A stretch of 64,000 nucleotides of DNA from Dictyophora rubrovolvata (lineage: Eukaryota; Basidiomycota; Agaricomycetes; Phallales; Phallaceae), in assembly GCA_029959195.1 (NCBI GenBank), contig CP114117.1, positions 2,976,001 to 3,040,000 of the forward strand, given 5' to 3'. A model generated the notes under the pieces. The model made no database searches and was not told the DNA's origin. It saw only the letters and a list, made by a program, of their open reading frames with translations. Both the position numbers and the translations under genes were made by a program. Within the stretch, counting starts at the first letter, position 1. Every line of letters starts with the position of its first letter. Shown piece by piece: positions 33,591 to 45,718 of the stretch.

Positions 33591-35114
33591 TGTCATGATC
33601 CAATTCATGACATCACTAGCGATACGGATTCCTTATTATATTCCCTTATCTTATCGTACTTAAACGTTATCTTATCACAATCGCTTCATAGACGCCATGA
33701 CCGGAAGTCTTATCAGACTTCATCGCCGTTTTCACGAAGTCCTAGACGCCATCGTCTTCCTAGGACTTACAGTAAGCCGCGGATAGACCTTTGATATATA
33801 TTCTAGTTCCAAACCGCGCATGAGATCATCTATGACGGTTGTAGGTCCTTATGTGCTTTCCCTTTGTTCTTGTTGCCTCATGTTTGCCACATGGCAAACT
33901 GACCCTGCATATACTTATGATACTCACGAATTGCTATGACATGTATATGTTCTCAAGTTCGTTATCTATTTCGAACTGAGATTCAAACCTCTAGCGTACT
34001 TGTATATAAAGCCTCCTATACTTCGTAGCTAGACTTCTCTTCAGACTTAATATCGAACCTAGTTCGATATCTCAATATAGTCTTCATTTCCCAATAGCGC
34101 TTCAGTCATTTCCAAATGCTTTAAATCTAAACTGTCCATAGCGACAATGTTACGTACAGTGGCCCGAAGCTATTCCGGATAGTTCCGAAGAAGTCCGGAC
34201 CACGGGGTCAGACGGGAGATGGAGTACTGAAGTACGGGGTGAGGGACTTGGCTTCAACTTATATGTTGCGCCCACTCGCCCAGCTTACGATATCCCTCGA
34301 TTTCGGAATACGAGGAAGTACGCAAGTACGTACAAGTCCGACGACGTGTGATACAACGACGGAGTACAAGTCCATGTCGTCTTTGACGACGTGAATGATA
34401 AGTACGAGTTGACTCAGACGTTAAGTCCGAGCCAAACTACGCAATATGGATTAAGAGTACAAGACGGACTAGAGATGAGAGAGTAACTGATTAAACTGAT
34501 TAAACTGATTATATTCAGACTGAGGATCCACAGCTGAGGGAGCTGGGGTTTAAATACAGGAGGGAGCGGAACTACGTAAATGGGGATAATGACAAATAAG
34601 GGAAAGTGGGAATTGACTAGTGCAAGCCAAGATGACAACCAGGTACCTTATTACTAAGTGAGTGGAATACACATCCCCTTAAGGAAGATGTCTGATACGG
34701 AGTACGGATGGAGTATGGGTCTCGGAGTTAAGAGGAAATACAGGGTATGTAGTACGGGATTCGGGATAGTCCAGGTTTGGACTCTGGGGCATGTGGAGCA
34801 TGACAGACAATGCCATTCCAGCATTGGATCTGCTACTTCTTCCATCTCTTGTTCTTCTGCTTTCTAGTCGATGATCTATTCTACCAGATCGTTCTAGACT
34901 TCCTAGAGCTTCGACTCAACGATATTCTCTGACGACTCGAAGATCCCGAACGACATCAAGACAAGTAGAGCCAACATCCAGAGGACTGTCGTGGTACAAC
35001 CCACTCAGGTTGAGACCGTGCTCTACGACATTACGGTGACATTTGTATCATTATTAAATACGATTATTAACGTTCATACATTCGTCGCTGATACCCGAGA
35101 ATCGGTACTTAACA
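33591..35114. mobile_element. Solo-LTR-like element, family B (with nested family A)
   Basis: Starts TGTCATGATCC and ends GGTACTTAACA, flanked by perfect 5-bp duplications GGAAG (33586-33590 and 35115-35119) within the Tc1 transposase frame. A TATA-like box TATATAAAGC lies at 34003-34012, as expected for a promoter-bearing LTR. Minus the nested family-A copy it is about 861 bp. No internal coding region, so it looks like a solo LTR of a fungal LTR retrotransposon, possibly Gypsy-type. An old insertion, with clean ends. Confidence 0.8.
34148..34805 (+). mobile_element. Solo-LTR-like element, family A, copy 2 (inside family B)
   Basis: Starts TGTTACGTACAG and ends GGAGCATGACA, with perfect 5-bp duplications GACAA at 34143-34147 and 34806-34810. 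658 bp, about 146 bp longer than copy 1, the extra being mostly a GTAC/GACG-rich simple-like block (about 34340-34470). The two copies look roughly 70-80% similar by eye, so they are not products of one recent burst. Confidence 0.8.
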
Positions 35115-35146
35115 GGAAGGTCTTAAGTCAACCACGAAGGTCAAAC

Positions 35147-35552
35147 TGTCAGGGCTACTCTCTCAGACTAGAGGGAGGGGATCCTAAGCAAAATATATTC
35201 TAGGAATAATACTAACTCACCTAGAGGGAGGGGATCCTAAGAGAACAAACTTAGGGATCCCTCCTCTAGGGCTACTAACTATATACTATGAAAAACAGCG
35301 AAGGCCACACACGGCCTTCGGTTCATGGACTGGGCGCGGATACATGCCGGTCCCGGACTTTTAGCTGGGGCCTAGGCCATGGCTCTGATGAGAACGGGTG
35401 CTCAGCGCCTGTTGGAGGAAAAATGGGAATATGGAAGGAGAAGGAAATGCAAGAGATGGGATAGAATACGAGAAATATGGAAATAAGTAAAATAGACCAG
35501 AACCAAAGATAAATGTAGAAAAATAAGGGGACGATGCTAGCGTACCCTGACA
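35147..35552 (+). mobile_element. Solo-LTR-like element, family C, copy 2
   Basis: 406 bp with ends TGTCAGGG...CCCTGACA and perfect 5-bp duplications CAAAC at 35142-35146 and 35553-35557. It lies inside the Tc1 transposase frame, 28 bp after the family-B duplication. It carries the motif GAGGGAGGGGATCCTAAG twice directly plus an inverted variant (35165-35280), so each copy can fold on itself. Opposite in orientation to copy 1. Confidence 0.85.
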
Positions 35553-36606
35553 CAAACAGCCACTTCTTTCTGCCCAGCATAGGAGGGAGAGGCTTGACTG
35601 GGCTATTAAGCACCAATTTTGGATGATTGAGGACTGGAAACAGGTGGTGTGGTCTGATGAAACAAAAATAAATCGTTTTGGGTGTGACGGATGCAAATGG
35701 GTTTGGAAACGGCTGGGGGAAGGCTTAAATGATCGAGTGGTTGACAAGACTGTGAAACATGGTGGTGGTAGTATCATGGTGTGGGGGTGTTTCTGTTGGG
35801 ATGGGATAGGTCAGGCGGGCAAGATAGATGGGAGAATGGATGCAGATTTATACTGCAAAATATTGGAGCAATATCTGAGGGGATCTCTGAAGAAACTCAG
35901 GAAAAAAGTCCGGGACATCCTCTTCCAGCAGGACAATGACCCAAAACACACCTCCAAAAAGGCCAAAAACTGGTTCGAAGACAACAGGATTGAAGTTATG
36001 AAATGGCCTGCACAATCACCGGACATGAATCCGATAGAACACCTTTGGAGTATTGTAAAACGGCAGCTTGGTGAATATGACCGGGCCCAACCAGCATACA
36101 AGAGCTCTCGGAAAGAGTTTCGGATGTTTGGTCTGGAATAGAAGTTGGAGTTTGTCAGAATTTGATTGAAAGTATGCCTAGACGAGTAGAGGCACTTCTA
36201 AAAGCCAAAGGTGGCTACACAAAATACTAGATTTGTATATTCTCATAATGCGAGCAAAACTGTACACCTGAGCTTACCATAAAGTCAGGCTAATCTACTG
36301 TAAACAAGTGATTATTATTCTAGCAGATATTAATGAAATTTGTAGTCAATATATACAACTAATCACACAAATATTTTGACAATTTATAACAATTTATTGA
36401 GCTCTCTATTTAAGTTGCGTGCGAAATATTACATTTGCGTGTACGGTTTTGCGCGTCACTGTATCTACAATCGGCATCAACTTTACTATTATCCTTCAAG
36501 AAACCATTTCTTCTGTACAAACATTTAGAAACCGCATAGTATACTCTCATACTGCTGCACAACTTAGATAACGAAACATTACTTTCCGCCAGCACGCGTA
36601 AAATTC

Positions 36607-39600
36607 TCAGGAGAGCTGGCGTGGCGTCCATCGAGGGTTATTGATACGAATTGGTCCCACGCCTCCTTCGATATATTCATCAAAAACGAGAGAGAGGTGA
36701 GGCGCGACTGTCGTATTTTCTTCTAAAGCCCAAAGTCCAATGGCGACCGTACTGAAGGAAAAATCAATGAGGTGGATATTTAGTACGAACCAGAATACAC
36801 AACCCACTTTTGGCCGTTATAATTCAGTAATCCTTGATGGACCGGGAATTTCACCTGAGGACCTAAATTGCCGACACGCTGATAATATGTGAACCAAAGA
36901 GTGGGCCGGGCGGAAACTAAGAAAATACCAAACCTTGCCATATTTCCATCCGTTTACAAACAAAAAGGCACGGTAACGTTCCAGGTTATCGGTGAACATG
37001 AATGAAGCAGGTATATCAGTGTTCTCTGGAATATTGAGATCGAAAGTCGTGACAAAAAATCCCACCCCCGCCTTATTATTCGGTAGACCATCCGATAAAG
37101 ACCGTTCTGGCCAATCCGACGTGTCAAATCCAGGAAGATGCCACCCCTCCCGTTCTCCAAACAGGCCGCCTTCATTTAAGATGCCTCGAGTCTTGTCTGG
37201 GAATCTAAAGAGAATGGATAGTTATTCGTCAGGGCGATCAACCCCCGCTATCGTTGTCACCTTGTGTAACCTCCATACTTCCCCTGTACTCTCTAAGTGG
37301 TAATGTTACCGGTTACGAGCTCAAAACCTGCTATACCACGTGGAGATTTCGGATCATTACTCGTCGGTGCTACTATATAAAAGAATTAGAATCGGCAAGT
37401 TATGTATGTAGATAATGATAATAATGAGAACAACTGACATCCGGTTTCATCTAAACCGCTGTTATCTTGTAAAACAGTTATCACGTTATCTTGACCGATT
37501 TTGAGAGAGTTTGGTGGAAATTCAAACAGCTCAGTTGTAAGAGAGGGAGTTGAACTAGTTTTGAAATAGTAAAATACGATATATCAGTACTAGTGATCAA
37601 ATCGACGTACTTGTTCCCAGGCGTAGATCTTATAAACACGTCATTTATCCACGCACTTGCTGCAAAAGCTGGTAACCACCGCAAGGTAAATTAGACTGAT
37701 CAACAAGAGAAAAAAGCGCAACCGGCACCTGTCCCTCCCGAAATGCTGAGATTTACGGCGGTTTCAGTTCCGTTACTCAAAAAGTGACCGTGCCAAAAAA
37801 CAATTCCTTCACAGCTTGAAGTTCAATTGACCGGCTGTCAGAAAGGATGACTCTGTGACAAGGGCAGCATATACATACAATCCATAGTCGCAGCCTGAAA
37901 CAGAACAGTAAGAGACATCATTGTCACCAAGATATTACCCACCATATAAAACGCGTCCATCACCGAAAGAAGGAGGCATGATAATATTCGTAGTGGTGTG
38001 GTTCGCAATTATACAATCCGCATCGGAGAAATGTTCTTGAATTTCAGGCAAGCTGTCCGCAAACTTCCAGCGATCAAGCTCGAGGGATTGAATTGGTTTC
38101 GTATCTTTCATCATTAATTGCCCCGTCAGAAATGATTGCCGCTTCGTAATAGGAACAGGAACACCATTCCACGAAATTGAGTCGACATAATCTGGCGCAA
38201 GAATTGTCAGCGGTACAGTAGCATTCAAATCGCCCGACAGATGGACGGTGCTGTTTTCGATTGTGGCGCTCCGAACAAGATATGGACCACAAACGAGTAT
38301 AGTCTCGTTAGATCCAAATTGCCAATAATTTAAAAAGGGCGAAGTTGAAGTAGTGCCGGTTTCAAGAAGGACAGGAGCCCAAAATGTGGCGGCCGTCACG
38401 GTGTCGCTGAATAACACGATTTGAGTGTCGGAATCCCATAAGAGGAGCAGTCCGGTCGATCCGTGATTGATAGTAATAGTATCCACGACATCGTTTTCAT
38501 TTGAAAAATGAATGACAAATGACGAGCTAGTAGCGGTACTTTGACCACTAAGCTTGAGAGCAACTTCGTGATCTTGATTCGAGTCGCCGTAAAAGAAAAC
38601 TACATCTCTTGAACCAACTTTCCCAGCAAAGAAGACACTCGCAGTGGAGTAAAGCAATGTTGAAGAACCAAAAGAGTAATCAGTTACAATGACTTTGCTT
38701 TGTCGTCCGTCGAGGGCTATAGACGGTATGATTCTTGGTAAAGTGAAGCTACCAATCGAAGTGTCCACTTGTAGCGTAAAATTGATGCTTACACTAGTAG
38801 TTTACGATCGTAATAATCAGACCCGTAATTCAGGCATGACGTTTGTGAACTTACGTGGAAGTTGAGTCATTTTGCCTGGCGATATAAAACCTAGTCCCAG
38901 AATCCGGGTTTTGCAACAGAGTAACAAATGCGGTAGGATTGTTGATAATAACATTTCCAGTACTAGTATCTCCAATCCAATCTGTCTTGCGGAATTCAGG
39001 CGAACTTCTAAGAAAGAGACCTTGACGCTTTAGTTCATCGTATTTGGGGGAGAGCATTCTGTTTTCTCTTATGGCTGCTCCGTAGTCGTAGCTAGGAAGG
39101 TTGCCGTCAATTACACAAGTAACATAAGGGGAGAATGTATAAAAGAACCTTGTATAAACGCCAGGGTAGGGAAGTAAGCCCCAAGATGTTCCTCTGACAA
39201 GTAAAAAAATATCAAATCAAGATGTAAATTAACGCGGAGAAATGGTTCACTAACCCATAGAACATGTAAAATGACATCAACTTTGCATTCGAGGCCCAAT
39301 TTTGCTTATAGAAAACGTCCTCGAAATCGGGTCCTGTTAAAATTTCGCAGCCGTCGTAGTATCCAGCACCACCCCATCTATCCAAAGAGCCACCTAATAT
39401 CAACATGAAACACGACGGACGCGTTGTGAGAACAAAAAAAAGGTACCTTGGAATTCTGGGAAGAAAAAAGGCTCGGATGGGTTGACTTGTTCATGATATT
39501 GATGATAGTTAAGCATAACAGGGTGCCAAATCTATCGATTGTGATATTTCATCGAAACGAAAGCGATGTAATTTTCTGGTAAAACAGCCTACCTCTGGTT

Positions 39601-40881
39601 GCGCACAGTCGAATTGTTGGGGATACTCATCCTAGAAGTATTGTCAATACGTTCAACCAATAGAAGATGGAAGAGATTGAAGAGTGTCTCACTAATCCAT
39701 AAAGGTCGACAGCGCCCGTGCCGTTGATAAAATTACTTCCCATTCCAGGGTCGTTGTAAGTTCTGTTGTGAGAGTCAAGCGAAAGCCCGTGCCGGTATAG
39801 TTGGTGGTAAAGGGATATTATTTACAATGGAACCACAACACCTCCTTGGCGATATGCAGCTTCCAACTCAACGAAATACTCGGCGTGAGTAAGAGGTAAT
39901 TGAGAGTATTCATTGTCTACGGCATTATAACATGACTAATTCTTCAGTTAAAAAATTTTTATCGCTTACCAACTTGAACAGCTACGTGGTTGAAGTTAGG
40001 TCAAGGGATAGTAGTGTTACGAGTAATCATGAAATGAAATACCGATGACAGGGCCACCGTTGGTTACCTGATTTGGCACCACGAAATCGATGATCCGTTG
40101 TATATAAGGCGTCCAAGCTGCCCTATAATCGGATGCGTTGGTGCGCAATTCCCCTGCTACCTGACTGGTAACCCAGTGAGCAATTCCTCCAGCCGTTGTT
40201 TCAGCATTTATCTTTGAAACAAGGTGGACAAAGTGTTAAAGCAGCTCAACCGGAATTTGTGTTCTGAACGTACATAGGGGCCTATATGCAACCTTGTGAT
40301 GAGCGTTAATAACAAATTCATAAATGAAAACCTTAACCAGGTCTGAAGATCACAAATAAGCCAGCACTTTTAGCTGCGTCAAAGAGGGTTTGTAGGCTCC
40401 GCCAATCATTGAAATCTAAATCACCCGGAGCGGGGTTCGATACCCCCCCTGTTAATTAAAAAGTTAAAATCACCTTGTGCGTGAAGCTACTGTGAGCATA
40501 CAATGATTATATATACTGTTGTTGGTTTTGTGTCAGACCGTACTCCAAGTTACAAGATTAAGAACATGCCTGACGGCGTTGAATCCTGCAGCATTTAACT
40601 TTTGGAATATATCAAGCCAGAGATCTGGGACTGGTAGCCGGAAAGCATGAAACTCGCCAGAGCTCCGAGAAACTTAGATGGGGTTCAACAATTTCAAGGG
40701 ATAACATAGAGACACACTATATGAATATCCGTTGATCGTAAACAAAAAGGGTATAATTATCCCATTGTACCACATCTGTCAATCCGTTCGAATGGCGTGG
40801 GGGCTCAGCTGTTGCAGCTATAGCTAACCATGTAGCGGCGACTGTGAATAGTAAGGGCAAGAGTTTTGCTAGCGAGAGCAT
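36607..40881 (-). CDS. Secreted beta-galactosidase, GH35
   Basis: Extracellular retaining glycosidase releasing terminal beta-galactose from plant polysaccharides. Signal peptide '[20 protein letters not shown]' follows the ATG at 40879-40881. The catalytic barrel shows '[20 protein letters not shown]', '[20 protein letters not shown]', 'GLFVIFRPG', the acid/base motif 'VQVDNEY' and the nucleophile motif '[15 protein letters not shown]'. Downstream exons encode '[20 protein letters not shown]' and jelly-roll domains such as '[11 protein letters not shown]', ending '[16 protein letters not shown]'. At least 15 introns, including a 12-nt micro-exon at 39970-39981. The junction around 40440-40570 is uncertain. 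About 1,000 residues, as in fungal LacA proteins. The stop lies 146 bp from the right end of the Tc1 element. Confidence 0.9.
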
Positions 40882-41705
40882 CGATATTACTGCAGCTGTT
40901 CAGCGTTGAGTAAGCGGAAACTGAACGAGAATGGAGGCTTATATTGGTTCAGCTGTTTTTTCTTTTGCGCGACCTACCAGGATCAATAACCAGCACTTCG
41001 AGATCATATGCTTTGATGGACATGTGATGGGCCGTGGGGCAGTGATGTCGCATTAACGGACCGCTGGTCGTAGGAAGTCGAGCTCTACTAAACACAATGT
41101 CAAAGGTGTTCTCAGTTCTGCACTTCTTTAAGCATCATATGATCTCAAATGCTGTTTAATTACATAACGGTGAATATGTATCACATAATTAGCTGAGAAA
41201 AGAATGCACCAAGGTATAATAGTTGAACTGCTTTTCCACGAGGTAGCAAGTACATATGTTCAACAGCCGGAAAAGTGACGACCAAACCACTCAAATATAC
41301 CGTTATTAAGAGAAGGATATTGAAAGACACGTGGGGTTAGTTTATTGGTTGAAAGTCACCAATCATCATAGTTTGAGTGTCTAAACCGCCTTGAGCTCGT
41401 TTGCGCGGTCGCGGTGGTTCAGCTCGAGTCCGAAACACCATTTATTATCATTCTGAAATTGGATATGGGTAATCAAGAATAGGGTTTAAATACATACCTT
41501 TGGTAATCGTCATCCTCTCTGCAGGATTTTCACAAAGTGTAGCTTTGCCGTCAACATCCAAGGTATTTCCACTGTCCGAGTCAGTGAAGTTCCAGCTTGT
41601 TGGACGCGCCGGATAAGGCCGGCCGCGGCACTGGCGCGCATCGGGCGCGGTCCCTAAGACAAGTCTCCGAGTGTGCTATCATTGCCACAAGACGATTGAA
41701 GCAGG
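40882..41705. other. Divergent intergenic region, GH35/POB3
   Basis: About 820 bp between divergent starts. A GC-rich block (41600-41655, with GGCCGGCCGCGG) contrasts with AT-rich surroundings and lies about 60 bp before the POB3 ATG. Minus-strand frames at 41360-41890 contain plausible splice signals but no coherent protein, so I do not call a gene. Confidence 0.4.
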
Positions 41706-43933
41706 ATGACGCAGCAATACGATAATATTTATTATGGCTTGTCACCAGAGATTGGCAGTATGTGTATTCCGTTTTGATGCTCATCGTTGTTTTCATTTCT
41801 GCTTCAGAGATACGTATAGGTCCACAGGGCTTAGGCTGGAAGCCACTCGACGCTGACGCGACGACGCAGCCTGTAACCGTTTCCATCGGTGAGATAAAAT
41901 GGGGTGAATGGCTGCGTGTTGCCCGTAATTTTCAATTACGAGTTGGGTTAAAAGAGAAGGGCAAGAGAATTACCTTCGACGGTTTCATAAAAGAGGTATG
42001 TCTGTCAGGCTTTGACTTTTATAACTGATTTATGTTTATGTTATACCTAGGACCATGAGAAGGTTTCATCTTTGTTGAAGCAACATTTCAGTATTGCTCT
42101 CGAAACCAAGGAAGTCACTTTCAAAGGATGGAATTGGGGAAATGTTGATTTTCAAGGTATCTCCTGTTACATTACCGTTTCTGCAGGTGTTTCGTTACAC
42201 ATTGTCGTCTCTAGGGCATGAGCTTGTGTTCATGGTTTCAAACCGACCGTCATTCGAGATACCCTTAAACACCGTGGCTAATTCCAATATTGCTGGCAAA
42301 ACGGAGGTATCGTTAGAATTCTCTCTTTCAGATAATAAAAATAAGAAGATCAGCAAATCTGTGGATGAATTGGTCGAGATGCGTTTCTATATCCCTGGAA
42401 CACACGTCAAGGATAATGAAGACAAGGGAAGCGATGCCGAGGAAGATGCTGAGACCTCCGCTGCTCAAGCCTTCCATGACTCAGTAAGGGAGATGGCCGA
42501 AATTGGACAAGTGGCTGGAGAGACGATCGTTTCCTTCGACGAAGTGCTTGTAACCACCCCGAGAGGTCGATACGACATTGATATGTTTCCGACATTCTTG
42601 CGGCTGCGAGGTAAAACATACGATTACAAGGTGCTATATAACTCCATTACCCAACTTTTTCTACTTCCCAAGTTCGACGAAAATCATATACAATTCATTG
42701 TGAGCGTCTCTTCAAGATAGATACCCCTGCGTAATCTGATATGCCCCTAGGTTGCTCTGGATCCTCCCATTCGGCAAGGACAAACAAAATATCCGTATTT
42801 GGTCATGCTTTTTGAGAAAGAAGAAGAGTTGGATGTTGAATTAAACATTGATCCGTACGTCTCCCGTTCTGCTCAAATCAGCTAATAGCGCTAAGATTTA
42901 CCTAGTGAAACATATGACCGTGACTACAAAGGAAAATTGGAGAAGAAATACGAGGCACCTACGTTTACTGTGATTTCTGAGATTTTCAAGGGTCTTTCTG
43001 GGAAAAAAATAACCGCTGCTTCGTCCAGTTACGAAAGGTAAATCAGTCTCTATTGTTTCGAGCGCGAAACAGCTAATCGCCTTGCAGCAAATCCGGGCTT
43101 CCAGGTTTCAAAGCGCATTTGAAGGCGGTTCCAGGAGAATTATACTTCTTGGAGAAATACTTGTTCTTTGTGTCAAAGCAACCGACTCTGATTGAGCTCT
43201 CGGGAATCTTTCAAGCGGTTTTTTCACGGTAAGTTCTAATGTTTATGGATAGTCTTGAGCATGTTAATTTTCCATCCATAGTGTCGGCAGTGCCATATCG
43301 TCAGCTCGTACTTTCGACCTTAAGATAGAACAAAAGTCAGGGCCAGAATACACTTTCACTTCAATAGCTCGGGAAGAACATGAAGGAATAGAGTCGTTTT
43401 TGAGAGATAAGAAGGTCCGCGTTACGAATGAAATGGGAGACGGAGATGCTATTATGGCAGCCGAGGATGATTCTGATTCTGATGAGATGCAAAGCGTGGT
43501 CAGTAGTGATGAAGAAGCTAGACCGCGTGGTGGTGACGAATCGGATAGCGAAGAAGGTACAGATCGACATTCTCGGTTCAACGTTTTTACCTAAAATTCG
43601 ACCTTTTTAGATGCTGATTTCAAGGCGTCCTCTTCTGATGAGGGATCACCTACTGACTCAGGATCTGGCTCAGATTCCGGAGCGGTGTCAGCATCAGATG
43701 CGAGTGGTGATGCTGAAGTACGAAATCGTTCGAAGAAAAAGAATGCTCCAAAAACTTCGGAAAAAAAGAATGCTCCAGAAACTTCGGAAAAACCTACAAA
43801 AAAGAAACAACAAAAGAAGAAAGATGATGATGCTATGGCCGTCGATGAACCATCGAAAAAACCAAAGCCCAAACCAAAACCCAAAAAGGCAAACGAAGAA
43901 GGGCCGCCGAAAAAGAAGGTCAAGAAAGACTAA
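41706..43933 (+). CDS. POB3: FACT histone chaperone subunit POB3 (SSRP1-like)
   Basis: Partner of Spt16 in FACT, which loosens and rebuilds nucleosomes during transcription and replication. Exon 1 (ATG 41706) gives '[13 protein letters not shown]'. Then come '[14 protein letters not shown]', '[20 protein letters not shown]', '[10 protein letters not shown]' and '[20 protein letters not shown]', the tandem PH-like domain, with '[20 protein letters not shown]' and '[20 protein letters not shown]' in the middle domain. The tail is acidic (residues about 450-510) then Lys-rich, ending KKKVKKD. There is no HMG box, as usual in fungal Pob3, where a separate HMG protein substitutes. About 600 residues. 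Confidence 0.93.
43733..43797 (+). repeat. 30-bp tandem repeat in POB3 tail
   Basis: Two copies of a 30-bp unit encode KKNAP(K/E)TSEK repeated in the basic tail, with only a few base differences between copies. Confidence 0.7.
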
Positions 43934-44137
43934 ATGTATATATTTGCAAAAGTTTGTATTTTAACTATCCTAATTTTTTTTCGCCACTCTGCGTGTATAA
44001 ATGTTAAAATAAACGAATTTCTTCGTATCATACTACGGCCACCATGTGCGCTTGTATTGTTAGCGCGACGCGTTACATAGACGTGACCAGACGTGACTAA
44101 TATAAGCATTTTTTGTTTCGTTCCTTGTTCGTTCCCA

Positions 44138-45508
44138 ATGCCTCGGACAGCGTCGCAACCTTCAGGTAGTGGAAAATCACGAAAGAAAAATGGTAAAGCG
44201 CGTGTAAATGCAGAAGAAGAGTACTCCCAGACCCAGAGACATGGTGAAGAAGGAAGTGGCGAAGATGTGGGTATGGAAGACGATGGTGGTAACTCGGAAA
44301 GCGCGATAGTAAGTTGGGTTTGAGCTGGACATCGACGCTCAAATTTCTTCTGTAACTCTAGGACATTGGAAGAAAAGCTGGGGATTTAATTCGTCTGGCT
44401 ATATCCACGGAATATCGTAGACTCCCTTTGAAAAGGGACGAAATAACGAAGAAAAGTGTGTATTGACCTTTTTTCGTTTATGACGAAGTAATCATTTGGC
44501 ACCCAAAGTATTCGGTGGTCGAACAACAAAGAATCAATTTGACAGTGTATTTAATGCTGCACAAGAAGGTTTAAAAAATACATTTGGGATGGAGCTCTGC
44601 GAGCTCATGAGTCGGGCGGAAAAAAACCGTGTTGACGCGGCACTTGAGGGAGCTAATGAGAATGGTGAGATGAAAATTACTGGAGTGAAAAAGAAAGGCG
44701 AGTGAGAACGAGTGGTATATTGTTAGTGCCTGCCAACCTAGTTGAACAGCGTCCGGTCCATCGTCACGTCACTATATGCTCCGCTCGGTACTGGATGCTG
44801 AGTTGATTGAGGCGGCGGGTTTGGTCGACATAGAAATCGAAGAAGCTGAGCGAAGGGAGCGTGAAGAGCTGTATCTCAATGAAGAGGAGCCTCAAACCAA
44901 CGGGACTCTAATTGTTCGCGGAGGTGAGGAAGATGGGTATCAGCTGGCGCTGACAGGAACACTTCATGTACTGTTGGCTCTCATTTTGGTCAATGGTCGA
45001 GTTATTAGCGACAGTACGTAATTTCACAGGAAGATGTTAGAGTGAACTTATGACTATACCAGTGCAACTCAGAAGCTATTTAAAACGACTTCATTTACCT
45101 CTTGGAGCTCAGCCACAAACCACTTTCTTAGGCACGGCAGGAAGCAAGATTACTATTGATGCGTACCTTGCACAATTGGTGAAACAGTCGTACCTTGAAA
45201 AGCAGAAGGCGAATGCGGGGCCGCAAAAGCGAGCAAGAGGTGGTAACACGGTTGTTGGAGAAGACGGCGAATCTAACAATGAATGGAAATGGGGAAGTCG
45301 GGCGATTGCCGAAATTGGCGAAGAGGGAATTGGCGAATTCATAGTCGACTTTATGGAGACCATTGAGAAACTGCGAAGATCAAGTGAGGACGCTGATTCA
45401 GCGGAACATAGCAACAAGGAGATGGACGGAAGACGTGACAAAATGTTGAAAGCAGTTGGCAGAGCAGCCGGTGGTGGTCTTCAGAGCTACGCGGCTGTAG
45501 CAGAGTAG
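44138..45508 (+). CDS. NSE3: MAGE-domain protein, NSE3 of the SMC5/6 complex
   Basis: Component of the SMC5/6 DNA-repair complex, where the MAGE protein pairs with the RING subunit Nse1 and binds the kleisin Nse4. After a Lys/Ser-rich disordered N-terminus (ATG 44138), the MAGE homology region reads 'DIGRKAGDLIRLAISTEYRR', 'LPLKRDEITKK', 'NQFDSVFNAAQEGLKNTFGM', 'HYMLRSVLDAELIEAAGL' and 'ALTGTLHVLLALILVNGRVI'. It ends with the second winged-helix part, 'AQPQTTFLGTAGSKITIDAY' and 'EWKWGSRAIAEIGEEGIGEF'. Four introns. About 390 residues, with a C-terminal extension rich in charged residues. Confidence 0.85.
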
Positions 45509-45718
45509 ATACTTAGTATGTACTGTATCTGTGCGATAATCGTCCATATGCGTCCATATACATACACAAACACACATATGCCCTCGTGCCTAGCGATATA
45601 AGTATAGGTTATGCACTTCACTGGCGTTGAACGCCTCCATCATTGGTGAGCTTGAAAAGGCAGAATAATTTTATTTGTTGTCACACGTATATTAATTATT
45701 CCAGATTAGATTGTTTTC

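Larger units (their letters stand above)
33275..36230 (+). pseudogene. Tc1/mariner transposase pseudogene (DDE superfamily)
   Basis: The N-terminal part (33275-33590) reads as paired helix-turn-helix: 'SGASVRKIVQTINVSQETVT' and 'GGHPRSLSPHGIRHTVHYL'. The C-terminal part (35120-36230) gives the catalytic core: 'VVWSDETKINRFGCDG' (first Asp), 'FQQDNDPKHTSKKAKNW' (second Asp) and 'PDMNPIEHLW' (Glu), a DD34E-like layout. It is interrupted by two LTR-like insertions, has an in-frame stop (TGA at about 33572) just before the first insertion, and shifts frame near 36090, after which the frame ends 'LLKAKGGYTKY' at 36230. It cannot make an active transposase here. Confidence 0.88.
32951..36461 (+). 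mobile_element. Tc1/mariner-type DNA transposon, broken by insertions
   Basis: The right end has a terminal sequence ...GTGTACGGTTTTGCGCGTC ending CACTG followed by the dinucleotide TA (36462-36463). The matching left end begins only at GTACACGCATT (32951); its outermost bases are missing, replaced by family-C sequence. Inside lies a transposase reading frame in two parts. The interior is split by a family-B element (33591-35114) and a family-C element (35147-35552). Without these insertions the element would be about 1.6 kb, the usual Tc1 size. Confidence 0.85.

Noticed and set aside
40425-40450. T-arm-like GGTTCGATACCCCCCC as part of a tRNA
   Set aside because: No matching acceptor or anticodon arms flank it, and it lies inside the GH35 coding region.
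40440-40570. A GC-AG intron plus 16-nt micro-exon in the GH35 gene
   Set aside because: The micro-exon leaves the next exon (...NPAPGDLDF) out of frame. A single longer intron from the GTACGG donor gives the right frame, so the GC donor is not needed. The exact junction stays uncertain.
41360-41890. Possible small minus-strand gene upstream of POB3
   Set aside because: Splice-like signals exist but every frame I followed hit stops within about 20 codons.
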